Source of the DNA: Actinomyces israelii DSM 43320
Lineage (GTDB): Bacteria; Actinomycetota; Actinomycetes; Actinomycetales; Actinomycetaceae
DNA length: 64,000 nucleotides
Direction: 5' to 3'
Assembly (NCBI RefSeq): GCF_000711965.1
Contig: NZ_JONS01000004.1
Location: forward strand, 1 to 64,000
In this document: positions 7,519-17,142 of the stretch, one piece after another
Numbering within the stretch: the stretch's first letter is position 1
Layout of the letters: each line of letters opens with the position of its first letter
Position numbers and translations under genes: made by a program
The notes under the pieces: model-generated
Told to the model about the DNA's origin: nothing
What the model saw: only the letters and a program-made list of their open reading frames with translations
Databases searched by the model: none

Positions 7519-7779
7519 TTCGGCACTCCGGTCTACTGGCACACGGTCAGCGGTTCGCTGAAAGTGCTGCTGGAGCGGTTGTCACAGAATATGCCGGACC
7601 TTTCCGGGAAGCGCCTCGTCTTCTTCTTTCAGGGGAGCGGCCCGACGCCGGAGTCGGTGGCGCAGATGGAGTATATGATGAGGCGGTTCGCCGAGGTGAT
7701 GGGGATGCGGCTGGTCGGCATCGCCTCGGATGCGGCCTCGATCAGGCAGGTCAATGCCCTGCTGCGCAGTGCCACATAG
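7519..7779 (+). pseudogene. Flavodoxin-like/NADPH-FMN reductase C-terminal remnant
   Basis: The frame enters from the IS end as FGTPVYWHTVSGSLKVLLER, a strongly conserved flavin-binding segment of flavodoxin-like NAD(P)H oxidoreductases. It continues 86 residues to the stop at 7779, ending ASIRQVNALLRSAT. The usual N-terminal half with the first phosphate-binding loop is missing and is not found left of the IS. An internal ATG at 7564 could start only a fragment without the flavin site. The alpha/beta hydrolase gene begins 62 bases downstream and may have shared its promoter. Confidence 0.75.
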
Positions 7780-7841
7780 TTCCCAGGCGATGCCGTCATG
7801 GCGCAGTAATAGTAAATCTCATCTCATATGTGGAGCACATT

Positions 7842-8843
7842 ATGTCAGATAATCAGTTCGGCCTGGTCTACCGGGGCGCGATCACCGAGAACCTGCCCGG
7901 CCAGGTCAATATTCATCCGGCCGGTTACGCCACCAGCAATGGTGTTGATATCGCGGCCAATGTCTACACCCCGGCGGGCCACAGCGCCAGTAGTGCCACA
8001 GCCGGGTATCCGGCGGTGGTGGTGGCCCATCCCAACGGCGGGGTCAAGGAGCAGGTAGCCGGGCTGTTCGCCCAGAAGCTGGCTGAGCACGGCTTCATCA
8101 CCATTGCCGCTGACGCCGCCTACCAAGGCGCCTCCGGCGGCACGCCGCGCCAGACTGATCGACCGGCCAACCGGGTTGAGGACATCCGGGCGATGGTCGA
8201 CTTCATCAGCGGCTACCCCGGTGTCGACGCCCAGCGCGTCGGTGCTCTTGGTATCTGCGGGGGTGGCGGCTACACCATCCAGGCGGTCAAGACCGACAAG
8301 CGCATCAAGGCGGTGGCCACCGTCAGCATGTTCAACAGCGGCCGCGTCCGCCGCAACGGATTCCTTGACGCCCAGGTGGACACCATCGCCGAGCGCCTGG
8401 AGCAGGCGGCGCAGGCCCGCGCCAAGGAGCTGACCGGTCAGGTGGAGTACACCGGCACCCACATCTCGCAGCGGCTGAAGCTGACCCAGGAGCAGCTCGA
8501 GGACATCCCCGCCGGTCTGTACCGCGACGGCACGGTCTACTACGGCATGACCCACTTCCACCCCAACGCCACTCCGCGCTACACCACCAGCAGCCTGATG
8601 TACCTGATGGCCTTCGACGCTGAGAACCAGGCTGAGCTGATCAGCCAGCCGCTGCTGATGATCGCCGGTAAGGACGCCGACACCCGCTACATGACCGACG
8701 CCGTCTTCGACAGGGCCACCGGAGTCAGCCACAAGGAGCGCTTCCTGATCGACGGCGCCACCCACATCGAGACCTACTGGAAAGAGCCTTACGTCACCCA
8801 GGAGGCCGACAAGCTGATCGAGTTCTTCGAACGCTACCTGTAG
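7842..8843 (+). CDS. Alpha/beta hydrolase (YcjY/dienelactone hydrolase-like)
   Basis: A 333-residue alpha/beta hydrolase. The nucleophile elbow is altered: GALGICGGGGYT places Cys where Ser is usual, as in dienelactone hydrolases (GxCxGG). The preceding HPNGGVKEQVAGLF is the oxyanion-loop region. A late Asp (GKDADTRYM) and His (DGATHIETYW) can complete the triad. The substrate is unknown. ATG 7842 is used because an HPAGYATSNGVDIAANV start follows within 25 residues, as in relatives. It lies directly after the truncated flavodoxin gene, so its transcription may have been altered by the insertion sequence. Confidence 0.8.
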   Translation: MSDNQFGLVYRGAITENLPGQVNIHPAGYATSNGVDIAANVYTPAGHSASSATAGYPAVVVAHPNGGVKEQVAGLFAQKLAEHGFITIAADAAYQGASGGTPRQTDRPANRVEDIRAMVDFISGYPGVDAQRVGALGICGGGGYTIQAVKTDKRIKAVATVSMFNSGRVRRNGFLDAQVDTIAERLEQAAQARAKELTGQVEYTGTHISQRLKLTQEQLEDIPAGLYRDGTVYYGMTHFHPNATPRYTTSSLMYLMAFDAENQAELISQPLLMIAGKDADTRYMTDAVFDRATGVSHKERFLIDGATHIETYWKEPYVTQEADKLIEFFERYL

Positions 8844-9557
8844 CCCTTGGATGATTGCCTCCGGGGTCGGGCGTGCTATCGGCCTGCATCCGGTTGGCGT
8901 TCGCCAGGTGCTCTGCCGGACTCCTCGGACCGACCTCGCCACGGAAGGTGAACCGATCTCGGTAAGAAAAGGCTGCCGGGGGCAGCGCGGCCAGTCGTCC
9001 GCCCGGGACGTGGGAGAATGCGGACGTACCTTTCCCGCGTGAACGTACCCTTCTCGCATCTTACTGGGGCTAGAGGTCAGAAGGATGAGAGAAAGGCGCG
9101 TTCACGCGATGAACCTCCGTTGACGTTGGGCTCCCGGCCTGCTCACCTCCCCCGGAATCAATCGTCCGGCCTCACTCCTGGGGCGTGCCCTGCAAGCGCG
9201 CATCCGCAGGGCGCTCTAGTAAGCCGCGGATGCCGTAGCAGACGGTGAATTCGAGGTAGTGCGGGGCAGACGCTTCGTTCACCGTCGCCCCGGGAGGCGC
9301 CTGATTCGGTTGCGGCGGACGGCTTGGCCCGGGCGGCGCAGTCGATGACGCCTCCCTCGTCGCCCTTAGCAGTCAGCGACAGGAGTCCCGCACAGGTCGC
9401 ACAGATTGCTGCGCAGGCCGGCGGAGACGGCGGCGGCAGGGTGGCAGCTCGGGAGTAGCGAACTCATGCGACGATCCCGCGCAGGAGCTCCTCCGCCGAG
9501 CCCGACGAGGAGGCGGCCGGGCAACGGCGATGGAGCGCGTCGGCTACGCTCGCCTTC
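8844..9557. other. 714-bp intergenic region, no recognised gene
   Basis: The short frames in this stretch (for example plus 8851-9042) do not resemble known proteins and lack good ribosome-binding sites. The one structured element is the repeated motif at 9023-9103, listed separately. The region may hold decayed sequence between the hydrolase and the DUF4259 gene. Confidence 0.5.
9023..9103. repeat. Three copies of a GAACGTACCTTTCTCGC-like motif
   Basis: Copy 1 (9023-9039, GACGTACCTTTCCCGCG) and copy 2 (9041-9058, GAACGTACCCTTCTCGCA) are direct repeats spaced 18 bases apart. Copy 3 (9085-9103) is the same motif inverted (GAACGCGCCTTTCTCTCAT read on the minus strand). Copies 2 and 3 form an imperfect inverted repeat that also shares CGCGTGAACG outside the motif. 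Such spacing suggests a regulator-binding region, but no promoter or gene next to it is convincing. Confidence 0.5.
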
Positions 9558-9944
9558 ATGGGAGCATGGGGGACTGGGACCTTCGAGAACGACGGGGCGC
9601 TGGACCTCGTGGCGGACCTGCGGTCGGGGACCTTCACCTGGGACTCGCTCGGATGGTCGCACGAGGGGCAGGAGTACGTCGAGGCCGACAGCGGCCAGTA
9701 CGCCCTGGCGCTGGTGGAGATCGCCGCGGCCCTGCACGGTGGCGACCCCTCCCCGGTAGACGGCCTCGATCTCGCGCCCCTGGCCCCGCTGTTCACGCCT
9801 GAGCGGGTGGCCCTCATCGCGGCGCAGGCGCGTCGCGTCCTTTCCGACGCCGACCACTCCGAGCTCTACGAGCTCTGGGAGGAGGCCGGCGAGCTGGAGC
9901 CCTGGCTGAGCGGCGCCCGGGCCGCCCTGGAGCGCCTGGGCTGA
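9558..9944 (+). CDS. DUF4259 domain protein
   Basis: A 128-residue acidic protein starting MGAWGTGTFENDGALDLVAD, the diagnostic start of DUF4259 proteins, which are small, widespread in actinobacteria and of unknown function. Family length is matched and no membrane segment is present. The next gene starts 146 bases on, on the same strand. I have no basis for a specific role. Confidence 0.85.
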   Translation: MGAWGTGTFENDGALDLVADLRSGTFTWDSLGWSHEGQEYVEADSGQYALALVEIAAALHGGDPSPVDGLDLAPLAPLFTPERVALIAAQARRVLSDADHSELYELWEEAGELEPWLSGARAALERLG

Positions 9945-10090
9945 GGGCTCTGGTGGTCCGCCGCGACCCGGCCCGACGGCGCCCCAGCCGGCCGAGAGCC
10001 AGCCGAGGGCCCACCGGCCCCGCCGCTCCGGGACGTCCTGACACGGAGCCGCTCCTTGCCCGCCCACCGCCGGCCTGCGACGCTTGACGC

Positions 10091-11836
10091 ATGGCAATCA
10101 TCCTGGACGGGGCCCTGAGCGAGACGGCGCTGCTCGACGCCGCCGGCGACGCCGTGTACGAGCGCGGCGAGGACTGCATCGACGACGTCTCCATCACCAG
10201 CACCTCCACCGGCGGCACGACCGCAACGGTCACCAGCACCGTCTCCCACGACGTGCGCCTGACCTGGCGCGGCGACGGCATCGACGGCACCTGCACGTGC
10301 CCGTACTTCCCCGACCACGGATTCTGCGAGCACATGGTCGCGGTCGGACTGACCGCCCTCAGCCATGCGCGCGACACCATCATCGTCCCCGACCGCCCGG
10401 CCGCAACGGCCCTGACGCCCGAGTCCGCCACCGCCGTCGAGACCTACCTGGAGGGCCTGTACGACGAGGAGCTGCGCGACCTTGTCCTCACCCTCGCCTC
10501 AGCCAGCCCCGACGCGCTCCGCGCCCTGGAGAACGCGGCCGGTCTCGCCCTGGACGGCGCCGACGCCGCCGATGCCGACGACATTGAGCTCATGGCAACC
10601 GCCCGGTCCCTGACCTCCATACACGATGTCCTCGACTACTACGAGGCCGACGCCTACGCCGGTGAGATCAACGACTTCCTCGACGAGCTCGAGCCCCTTC
10701 TGGACAACCCCGAGGGAGCCGACAGCGCGGCCCCCGCCCTCCTGCACATCGCGACCCGCCTGCGCGCGCAGCTCGAGAACAGCATCGACGACTCCAGCGG
10801 CGCGGTGTCGAACACGTGCCAGAGTGCCATCGACCTCTATGCGCGGGCCTGCTGCGAGGGGAACCCCGACGGCGCCGAGCTCGGCCTCTGGCTCGCCGAC
10901 TTCCGGCTCACCTCACCGGGATGGCCCAACATCGCCCTGAACGACTTCCTCCCCGCGCTCGGGGAGGAGGGACTGGCCGAGTACCGCCGCATTGTCAACG
11001 CCGCCGCAAGGCAGGCCGGCGACGAGGGCCGGGCCCGGGACTACGAGCTGACCGGCATGCTCCTCAAGCTGGCCGACCACGATGACGACGTCGACCGCGC
11101 CATCGACCTGCTCTCAGGGGGCGCACGCCCCCGGTACGCGGCCATGATCGAACGGCTCCTGGCCGCCGGCCGGCGCCGCGAGGCCATGGCCTGCCTCGAT
11201 TGCGCCGTCGCCGACTCCCAGGTCATCGGCGCCAACCTCCGCTACTGGGCCGCAGCCGGCACCTCCTACGAGGTCGACCCCGCTCGCGCCGTCGACCTCT
11301 ACCTGGAGGACGGGCGCAGCGAGGACGCCCTCGCCCTCGCCCGCGGCCTGTTCCGCTCCAGCCCGACGCCGGAGACCCTCGACTTCCTCCTCGCCACAGC
11401 CGAGCGGCTCGACCGCCGGGAGGAGGAGCAGAGGGCCGCCCTCGAGTGGGCCGAGAGCCAGGACTGGCGGACCGGGGACACGGTCATCACCCTCGCCCTG
11501 CACATCGACGACGTCGACCGCGCCTGGGCGGCCGCGGACCGCTGGGGCGCGGACTGCACCTGGCAGGCCCTCGCCGACGCCGAGCCCCAGCCCCGCCCCG
11601 ACGACGCCATCGACCTGTACCGTCACCGCGTCAAAGAGGTCCTGCGGAAGACCGGTCGGCCCTCGGCCCAGCAGGCGGTCGCCATGGCCTCCTGCATGCG
11701 GCGGATCGCCGTCACGGCGGACGACCAGCACGCCGGCCGGCACCTGAGAGCCTTCAACGCCTGGGTCGACGACCTGCGGGAGACCTACCGGCACCGCCCG
11801 ACCGTGCGCGACGAGCTCGACCGCGCGGGTCTGTGA
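10091..11836 (+). CDS. SWIM zinc-finger protein
   Basis: A 581-residue soluble protein. A SWIM finger with pattern CxCx8CxH is at residues 68-81 (CTCPYFPDHGFCEH), preceded by a beta-rich stretch of Ser, Thr and Val. The rest is mainly helical, rich in Ala, Asp and Leu, with repeat-like helical hairpins (for example around residues 340-450). This resembles DUF6880-type tails found behind SWIM fingers. SWIM fingers bind DNA or proteins. The gene stands apart from its neighbours, with the convergent metallohydrolase operon ending 98 bases downstream. Confidence 0.75.
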   Translation: MAIILDGALSETALLDAAGDAVYERGEDCIDDVSITSTSTGGTTATVTSTVSHDVRLTWRGDGIDGTCTCPYFPDHGFCEHMVAVGLTALSHARDTIIVPDRPAATALTPESATAVETYLEGLYDEELRDLVLTLASASPDALRALENAAGLALDGADAADADDIELMATARSLTSIHDVLDYYEADAYAGEINDFLDELEPLLDNPEGADSAAPALLHIATRLRAQLENSIDDSSGAVSNTCQSAIDLYARACCEGNPDGAELGLWLADFRLTSPGWPNIALNDFLPALGEEGLAEYRRIVNAAARQAGDEGRARDYELTGMLLKLADHDDDVDRAIDLLSGGARPRYAAMIERLLAAGRRREAMACLDCAVADSQVIGANLRYWAAAGTSYEVDPARAVDLYLEDGRSEDALALARGLFRSSPTPETLDFLLATAERLDRREEEQRAALEWAESQDWRTGDTVITLALHIDDVDRAWAAADRWGADCTWQALADAEPQPRPDDAIDLYRHRVKEVLRKTGRPSAQQAVAMASCMRRIAVTADDQHAGRHLRAFNAWVDDLRETYRHRPTVRDELDRAGL

Positions 11837-11933
11837 GGACCGGCGGCCCGCCTGCCCCCGGAGCCCGGCACGCGCCGCACATCCCGAACCTGCTGCAGGC
11901 CCTCGACGCGGCGGCGCGGCCGGGAGACCCGCC

Positions 11934-13229
11934 TCAGGCGGACAGGGCGAGGACCCACCGCTCGGCGGTCTCCAGCCGGTAGGGCCCCCGGCCTCCCGGC
12001 GCCCGGACCACCTGGTCCTCCTCCCGGATCACCAGGCGCCCACCGAGCCGGTCCACGAGCACGGTCCCCGCCGCGTCCACGGCCATGAGATCATCCGCGT
12101 CGTGCCCGTCCACGCCGCCGAGGCGCACGAGGGCGGGAGCCTCGAGCAGGACGGGGCGGGCCTCGCCGTCGTGGATGCGGCGAGCGCTTGCGGTCACCGT
12201 GGTCCGGCCCGCGGCCATTGCCTCGAGGAGGGCCTCCGGACTGCACTCCTCGGCCGCGACCCACGTCGTGGGCATCCCCGGGCGCAGGGGAGTCGAGCGG
12301 TTGTGGAAGTCCCCGCCGCCTAGGACCACGACACTCCTGCCCAGCATCGCCGCCCAGGCCAGGACCGAGGTGTCCGTGAGGTTCCGGTACCAGGTGCCGT
12401 GGAAGAGCTCCGCCCCGGGCGGCATGCGCTCCAGGGGGTGCAGCCACGAGCAGTCGTCTGAGACGGGGTGGTTGATCGACATGAGGCCGCCGCGCCGCTC
12501 GACCTCCTCCACCCACGTCCGGGCGTCGTCGCGGAAGTCGATGACGCCGATCTCGCCCCAGGCGTTGGCGTGCCCGCGGTGGGTGGTGATCTCCTGCCCC
12601 GGCACCAGGGTGATGCCGTGGCGGCGCGAGACGGAGGCGAGATGGGGGTGGTGGCTGGTGGTGTTGTGGTCGGTGCAGCCCAGGTAGTCCAGCCCGGACC
12701 TGACGCCCTCGTTCGCCAGCTCCCACAGCGACAGGTCCCCGTCGGAGTGGAGGCTGTGGTTGTGGAGGTCCCCCGCGTACCAGGTCAGGCCCCCGGGGGC
12801 GGGCAGGCCCCGGTCGGAGCCCCGCAGGAGGCGCGGGGCGGGGGCCTCCCGCGGGCCGTGGTCCGGGTGCCCCGGGGCGGGGGAGACCACCGTGACGGTG
12901 ACGTCCACGCCCTGCGCGGGCACCTGGTGCAGCCCCAGCAGCACCGCCCAGATCCCCTCCTCCAGGCCCGGGCGGTAGCCGGGAGTGGCGTCGTCGCGCT
13001 CGACCACGTAGGAGGTCCTCGCCCCTCCGGACCAGCCGCGCAGGCCGTCGGGGCCCAGCAGGCCCAGGTCGATCACGGCGCCCTCGCCGGCCGCGCCCGG
13101 CTTCGCGACATCCATGGTCACGCCGATGGACTCGGCGCCGGCCGGCACCTCGAAGGGGAGACGGGGGTAGCGGTCCTCGGCCTGGTCGACCAGACCCAGG
13201 TGGGCGGTCATGCGCCGCAGAACTGTCAT
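11934..13229 (-). CDS. CehA/McbA family (PHP-type) metallohydrolase
   Basis: A 431-residue protein. A beta-rich N-terminal part (residues about 1-140) is followed by a PHP-like metal site: GDLHNHSLHSDGD at about 152-164, CTDHNTT, and later NHPVSDDCSW and GGGDFHNR. These His and Asp clusters are those of CehA/McbA-type phosphoesterase or carboxylesterase-like hydrolases. It starts at ATG 13229 behind AAGGAGG and overlaps the alpha-mannosidase stop by 4 nt, making it the last gene of the glycan operon. Its substrate is unknown, but context points to a sugar-linked phosphate or ester. Confidence 0.75.
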   Translation of the reverse strand: MTVLRRMTAHLGLVDQAEDRYPRLPFEVPAGAESIGVTMDVAKPGAAGEGAVIDLGLLGPDGLRGWSGGARTSYVVERDDATPGYRPGLEEGIWAVLLGLHQVPAQGVDVTVTVVSPAPGHPDHGPREAPAPRLLRGSDRGLPAPGGLTWYAGDLHNHSLHSDGDLSLWELANEGVRSGLDYLGCTDHNTTSHHPHLASVSRRHGITLVPGQEITTHRGHANAWGEIGVIDFRDDARTWVEEVERRGGLMSINHPVSDDCSWLHPLERMPPGAELFHGTWYRNLTDTSVLAWAAMLGRSVVVLGGGDFHNRSTPLRPGMPTTWVAAEECSPEALLEAMAAGRTTVTASARRIHDGEARPVLLEAPALVRLGGVDGHDADDLMAVDAAGTVLVDRLGGRLVIREEDQVVRAPGGRGPYRLETAERWVLALSA

Positions 13230-16057
13230 TGGTCCTCCTTGCCCGTCGGAGCGTCTTTCGGAATGTTGTTCGGGGCCGTCGCCTTCCCCGGGGTGCGCAG
13301 GGTGAGGATCGACGACGCCGGGACGGGCAGGTCCCACGGGTCGATCCTCTTCTGGAGGACCGCTCCCGTCAGGTCCGTCCTGTCCCATTCTCCCGCCATC
13401 CGGGCCCGCAGCGGCTCGGCGTGGTGGTGGTAGTTGACGAAACGGGCCTCCAGGGCGCCGTCGTCGAGGCGTCGCAGGGACTCCAGCGCGACGCGCCCGA
13501 GGGTGGCCACCACGGGCCCGACGGCCTCCGCTGCCTCCTCCCCGTCGCGTGCGGCACCGTGCGCGACGACGGGCTCGAAGCGGAAGATGTCGGAGTGCCG
13601 GACGATCTTGGAGTCGTCCCACGCCGGGCACGACAGGTCGACGGCGAGGTCGGTCTCGACCCTCGTTCCCAGGTACTGGGCGCCCGGCACGGGGCACTCG
13701 GACCCGGCGGGCTCCTCGCGCAGCGGGTGCACGTTGACGCTCATCAGGTCGACGGCGCGCAGCAGCGTCAGGGCGATCTCGTCGGGCCGCCCCGCGCCGT
13801 CCGACTCCGTGGGGCCCGGGCCCGGGGGAGTGACGACCTCGTACTCCATGAGCCGGCGGGTGTGGACCGCGACCCCGCCGGCGTGGACGAAGCGCGTGGC
13901 GGGGAAGGTCGGCAGGGGGTACTCCCCCCACCCGCCCTCGCCGGTGCGCCCGCGCCGGGTCGCGCCGTACTGTCCCGCGGACACCGAGCCGTCGAGATCC
14001 CGTGCGAGGGTGGGCACATGGAGCCTGAGCCGGTGGTTGCCGACCTCGTTGACCAGGGACGCGCGCACGCGCACGAACCGTTCGCCCTCCCGGACCTCCA
14101 GTCGCAGGTCGACCACCTGGTCGCGCAGGGCCCCGGAGCGGGCCGAGCGAGTGGCGTCCAGCCCCTCCGGCAGGCGGTAGGTGCGCCGGACGAGGACGCG
14201 CGCCCGCAGGGGCCCCGGCTCATCGACCACCACCCGCGTTCTCACCGGCGCGGCGACCGCCCCGGAGCCGACGGGCCCGAAGTTGTAGGAGTCCCCCCGG
14301 TCGCCCTCGTCGACGACGGCCAGGGCCCGGCTGATGGCCCGGCCGCTGGGGACGTCCTCGATGCGCACCAGGCCGTCGTCGTCGACGTCGATGCGCACCA
14401 GGCCGTTGGACACGCTCCGCCCGCGCACGCGGACCGGATGGTCGACGGCGGCGCCGTCCCCGCCCAGCACCGTTGCCGCGGTGCCCTCCGCCCGGCCGGC
14501 GACCAGCACCCTGCACGATGGGGCGACCAGGGTCCGGACGTGCCAGGGCCGCTGCGGATCGGCGTCGGCCAGCCGGCGGTCGAGCTCCCCGGTGAAGTCG
14601 TCGAGGTCGAAGTCCTCGTCGCTGACCCGGCCGACCTCGAAGACGAGCTCGGCGGCCCCGGGGAAGGACCACCCGCGGATGCGCCTGCCGAAGAGCTCTT
14701 GGCCGTGGATCCTGCGCAGGACCCGGCGCACGGCCGAGGCCGGCATCCACTCGTCCCCGATGACGGTGGGAAGCTCCTCGAGGAGCTGGGCGCCTCCGGG
14801 CAGGGCGTTGGGCGCGCCGTCGAGCACAATCTCGCCCTGGACGCGGCGCGCCCACCCCGACTGGTTGAAGGCCACGAGTTCCCCCTGCCGGGCCGTTGCC
14901 GTCAGGCGCGGCAGGGCGATGTCGATGGCGCCCCCGGCCGTGTGGGCGGCGACGTGCAGGCGCGTCTCGACCTCCTCCGCTGTCGCATCGACGCCGCAGC
15001 CGGTCACCGAGTCGTGCGCCGAGGACTCCACGACCAGCCTCCAGCCCCGTTCGAGCAGGGCCCGTCGGGAGGGGCCCCCGACGACGGCGTCGAGGCGCTC
15101 AGCGGCGGTCAGGGCGCGCTCGGCGCCCGCCATCGCCGCCTTGATATTCGTCCGGATGGACAGGACCCCCGGCAGGATGTTGCCCAGCGCGTGGGAGCGC
15201 ATCTCGCCGACGACCAGGGGGAGCGCCTCCAGGCTCGCCCGGTCGTGCGCGCGCGAGGCCACGACCTCGCCCAGCGTGGCCACCGTCAGCCGCGCCCCGG
15301 GGCGGCGGGCGTTGTGGGCGCGAACGAGGTCGACCAGGTCCTCCCGAGGACTCATGTGGTCCGTCCCGTACATGCCTGCGGGCGGGCGCCCGCGCAGCCG
15401 CCCGGCGTTGGCCTCCAGGTAGTCCGAGACGAGCCGGTCGAGCTTCCCCGGAGGATCCAGGAGCTTCAGGGCGGACCCGTAGCCGTCCCACAGGTACTCC
15501 ACCCGGACCTCGGAGCCGTCCAGGGCTCGCCAGCGGAAGGCGTCGCGGTCCACCCCGGCCGGCGCGCCGCGCCACAGTGCGGCATCGGCCAGGCCGAAGC
15601 CCCGCAGCACCTGCGGCATCTGGGCGGCGTGGCCGAACATGTCCGGCAGGTAGCCGACCCGCATCTCCGTCCCCACGGCGCGGCAGGAGCGGATGCCCAG
15701 CTCGAGGTTGCGCACCGTGGTCTCCCCGTCGCAGCAGAACTCGTCCAGGAGGATGAGGAAGGGGCCGATACCCAGCTGTCCGCGGGCGACCGCCGCGCGC
15801 AGCCGCTCGGCGTTCTCCGGGCGGATGGCGAGATAGTCCTCGAACGCGGCCGCCTGCCCGTCCAGGGTGAAGCGGTAGTCCCCCTCGCGCTCCAGGAGGT
15901 CCAGCAGGCCGTCGATCATCCTCACCAGCCTGGCGCGGAAGATGTCGTGGGGCTCGTACCACTCCCGGTCCCAGTGGGTGTGGGGGATGATCCACATGGC
16001 GGTGGGGGCGTCGGCTGCACCGGCGCTGCTGTCTCCCGTTGCTTCCGTCGCCCTCAC
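13226..16057 (-). CDS. GH38 alpha-mannosidase
   Basis: A 943-residue GH38 retaining alpha-mannosidase. The zinc motif HTHWDREW is at residues 26-33 and the likely catalytic nucleophile is Asp139 in LPDMFGHAAQMPQ. A central three-helix region and a large beta-rich C-terminal half follow, as in MngB-type enzymes. No signal peptide is visible, so it should act in the cytoplasm on imported mannosides. The GTG start at 16057 overlaps the ATPase stop (GTGA). The preceding ABC importer supports uptake of a mannose-containing oligosaccharide or glycerol-linked mannoside. Confidence 0.88.
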   Translation of the reverse strand: MRATEATGDSSAGAADAPTAMWIIPHTHWDREWYEPHDIFRARLVRMIDGLLDLLEREGDYRFTLDGQAAAFEDYLAIRPENAERLRAAVARGQLGIGPFLILLDEFCCDGETTVRNLELGIRSCRAVGTEMRVGYLPDMFGHAAQMPQVLRGFGLADAALWRGAPAGVDRDAFRWRALDGSEVRVEYLWDGYGSALKLLDPPGKLDRLVSDYLEANAGRLRGRPPAGMYGTDHMSPREDLVDLVRAHNARRPGARLTVATLGEVVASRAHDRASLEALPLVVGEMRSHALGNILPGVLSIRTNIKAAMAGAERALTAAERLDAVVGGPSRRALLERGWRLVVESSAHDSVTGCGVDATAEEVETRLHVAAHTAGGAIDIALPRLTATARQGELVAFNQSGWARRVQGEIVLDGAPNALPGGAQLLEELPTVIGDEWMPASAVRRVLRRIHGQELFGRRIRGWSFPGAAELVFEVGRVSDEDFDLDDFTGELDRRLADADPQRPWHVRTLVAPSCRVLVAGRAEGTAATVLGGDGAAVDHPVRVRGRSVSNGLVRIDVDDDGLVRIEDVPSGRAISRALAVVDEGDRGDSYNFGPVGSGAVAAPVRTRVVVDEPGPLRARVLVRRTYRLPEGLDATRSARSGALRDQVVDLRLEVREGERFVRVRASLVNEVGNHRLRLHVPTLARDLDGSVSAGQYGATRRGRTGEGGWGEYPLPTFPATRFVHAGGVAVHTRRLMEYEVVTPPGPGPTESDGAGRPDEIALTLLRAVDLMSVNVHPLREEPAGSECPVPGAQYLGTRVETDLAVDLSCPAWDDSKIVRHSDIFRFEPVVAHGAARDGEEAAEAVGPVVATLGRVALESLRRLDDGALEARFVNYHHHAEPLRARMAGEWDRTDLTGAVLQKRIDPWDLPVPASSILTLRTPGKATAPNNIPKDAPTGKEDQ

Positions 16058-17142
16058 CGGCGCCCTCCCGCAATGAGCTCGCCGCCATCGGACCCGAACA
16101 CCAGGGTCTTGGCCTTCGGGAACGTGAACCAGCACCGCTGGCCCCGCTCGGGCAGCGGGTCCTCGCCGACGACGGCCTGCAGACGGCCCTCCCCGGAGCG
16201 CATGGTGAGCAGGTTCTGGGCCCCGAGGTTCTCCACCGTCTGCACCCGGCCGCCCACGGCGTGCGCGACGGCGTCGGCGGACCACTCGACGTACTCGGGT
16301 CGCACGCCCCAGGTCACTCTCATCCCATCGGGTAGCTCGCGCCTCGTGTTCTCGGGCAGGGGGATCCGCGCCTCCATGGACTCGATCGCCCCTTCACGGA
16401 CGACGCCGCTGTTGAGGTTCATGGGGTGCGACCCGATGAAGGAGGCGACGAACTCGTTGGCGGGCCGGTGGAAGACCTCCTGGGGAGTGCCGACCTGCTG
16501 GATCCTGCCGTCCCGCATGACGGCGATGCGGTCGGCCAGGGCGAGGGCCTCCGCCTGATCGTGGGTGACGAAGACCGAGGTGACGCCGAGGTCGCGCTGC
16601 AGCTCCTTGAGGAAGGTGCGCGCCTCCAGGCGCAGCCGGGCATCCAGGTTGGACAGGGGCTCGTCGAGAAGGAGCACGTCGGGCCCGGTGGCGATCGCCC
16701 GGGCGAGGGCGACGCGCTGCTGCTGCCCGCCGGAGAGCTGGCCCGGCTTGCGCTCCAGCAGCTCGGCCAGGGAGAGCTTGCCCGCCGTGTCGGCGGCGGT
16801 CCGCCGGCGCTCGGCCTTGGCGACCCTGCGCACGCGCAGCGGGTAGGCGATATTGTCCAACACATTCATGTGGGGGAAGAGGGCGTAGTCCTGGAACACC
16901 ATGGCCACACCCCGCCGCCCGGGCTCGGCGCCGGTCATATCGACCCCGCCGATATGAAGGGTCCCCTCGGTGATGCTCTCCAGGCCGGCGATGGACCTCA
17001 GGAGCGTCGTCTTGCCGCAGCCCGAGGGGCCCAGCAGCGCGAAGAACTCGCCCTCGGCGATGGACAGGTCCACCCCGTCGACTCCGCGCACCCCGTTGGG
17101 GTACTGCTTCACGAGGCCCTCCATGACGATCGTGGCGGTCAT
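16054..17142 (-). CDS. Sugar ABC importer ATPase (MsmK/UgpC type)
   Basis: A 362-residue ATPase: Walker A GPSGCGKTT at about 38-46, Q-loop VFQDYALFPHM, signature LSGGQQQR, Walker B LLLDEPLSNLD, and switch VTHDQ. A C-terminal TOBE-like regulatory domain begins around residue 240. This is the carbohydrate-importer class with a regulatory tail. GGAGG lies 8 bases before ATG, which overlaps the permease stop by 4 nt. It energises the two permeases and the binding protein encoded just upstream in the operon. Confidence 0.9.
   Translation of the reverse strand: MTATIVMEGLVKQYPNGVRGVDGVDLSIAEGEFFALLGPSGCGKTTLLRSIAGLESITEGTLHIGGVDMTGAEPGRRGVAMVFQDYALFPHMNVLDNIAYPLRVRRVAKAERRRTAADTAGKLSLAELLERKPGQLSGGQQQRVALARAIATGPDVLLLDEPLSNLDARLRLEARTFLKELQRDLGVTSVFVTHDQAEALALADRIAVMRDGRIQQVGTPQEVFHRPANEFVASFIGSHPMNLNSGVVREGAIESMEARIPLPENTRRELPDGMRVTWGVRPEYVEWSADAVAHAVGGRVQTVENLGAQNLLTMRSGEGRLQAVVGEDPLPERGQRCWFTFPKAKTLVFGSDGGELIAGGRR

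Noticed and set aside
9366..9480. Cys-rich C-terminus LCDLCGTPVADC on the minus strand
   Set aside because: The frame has no credible start or family and overlaps the DUF4259 gene; it is probably chance.
13229..16558. A 1109-residue open frame on the plus strand over the GH38 and ATPase genes
   Set aside because: It is antisense to two clear genes with exact family motifs; long shadow frames are common in very GC-rich coding DNA.
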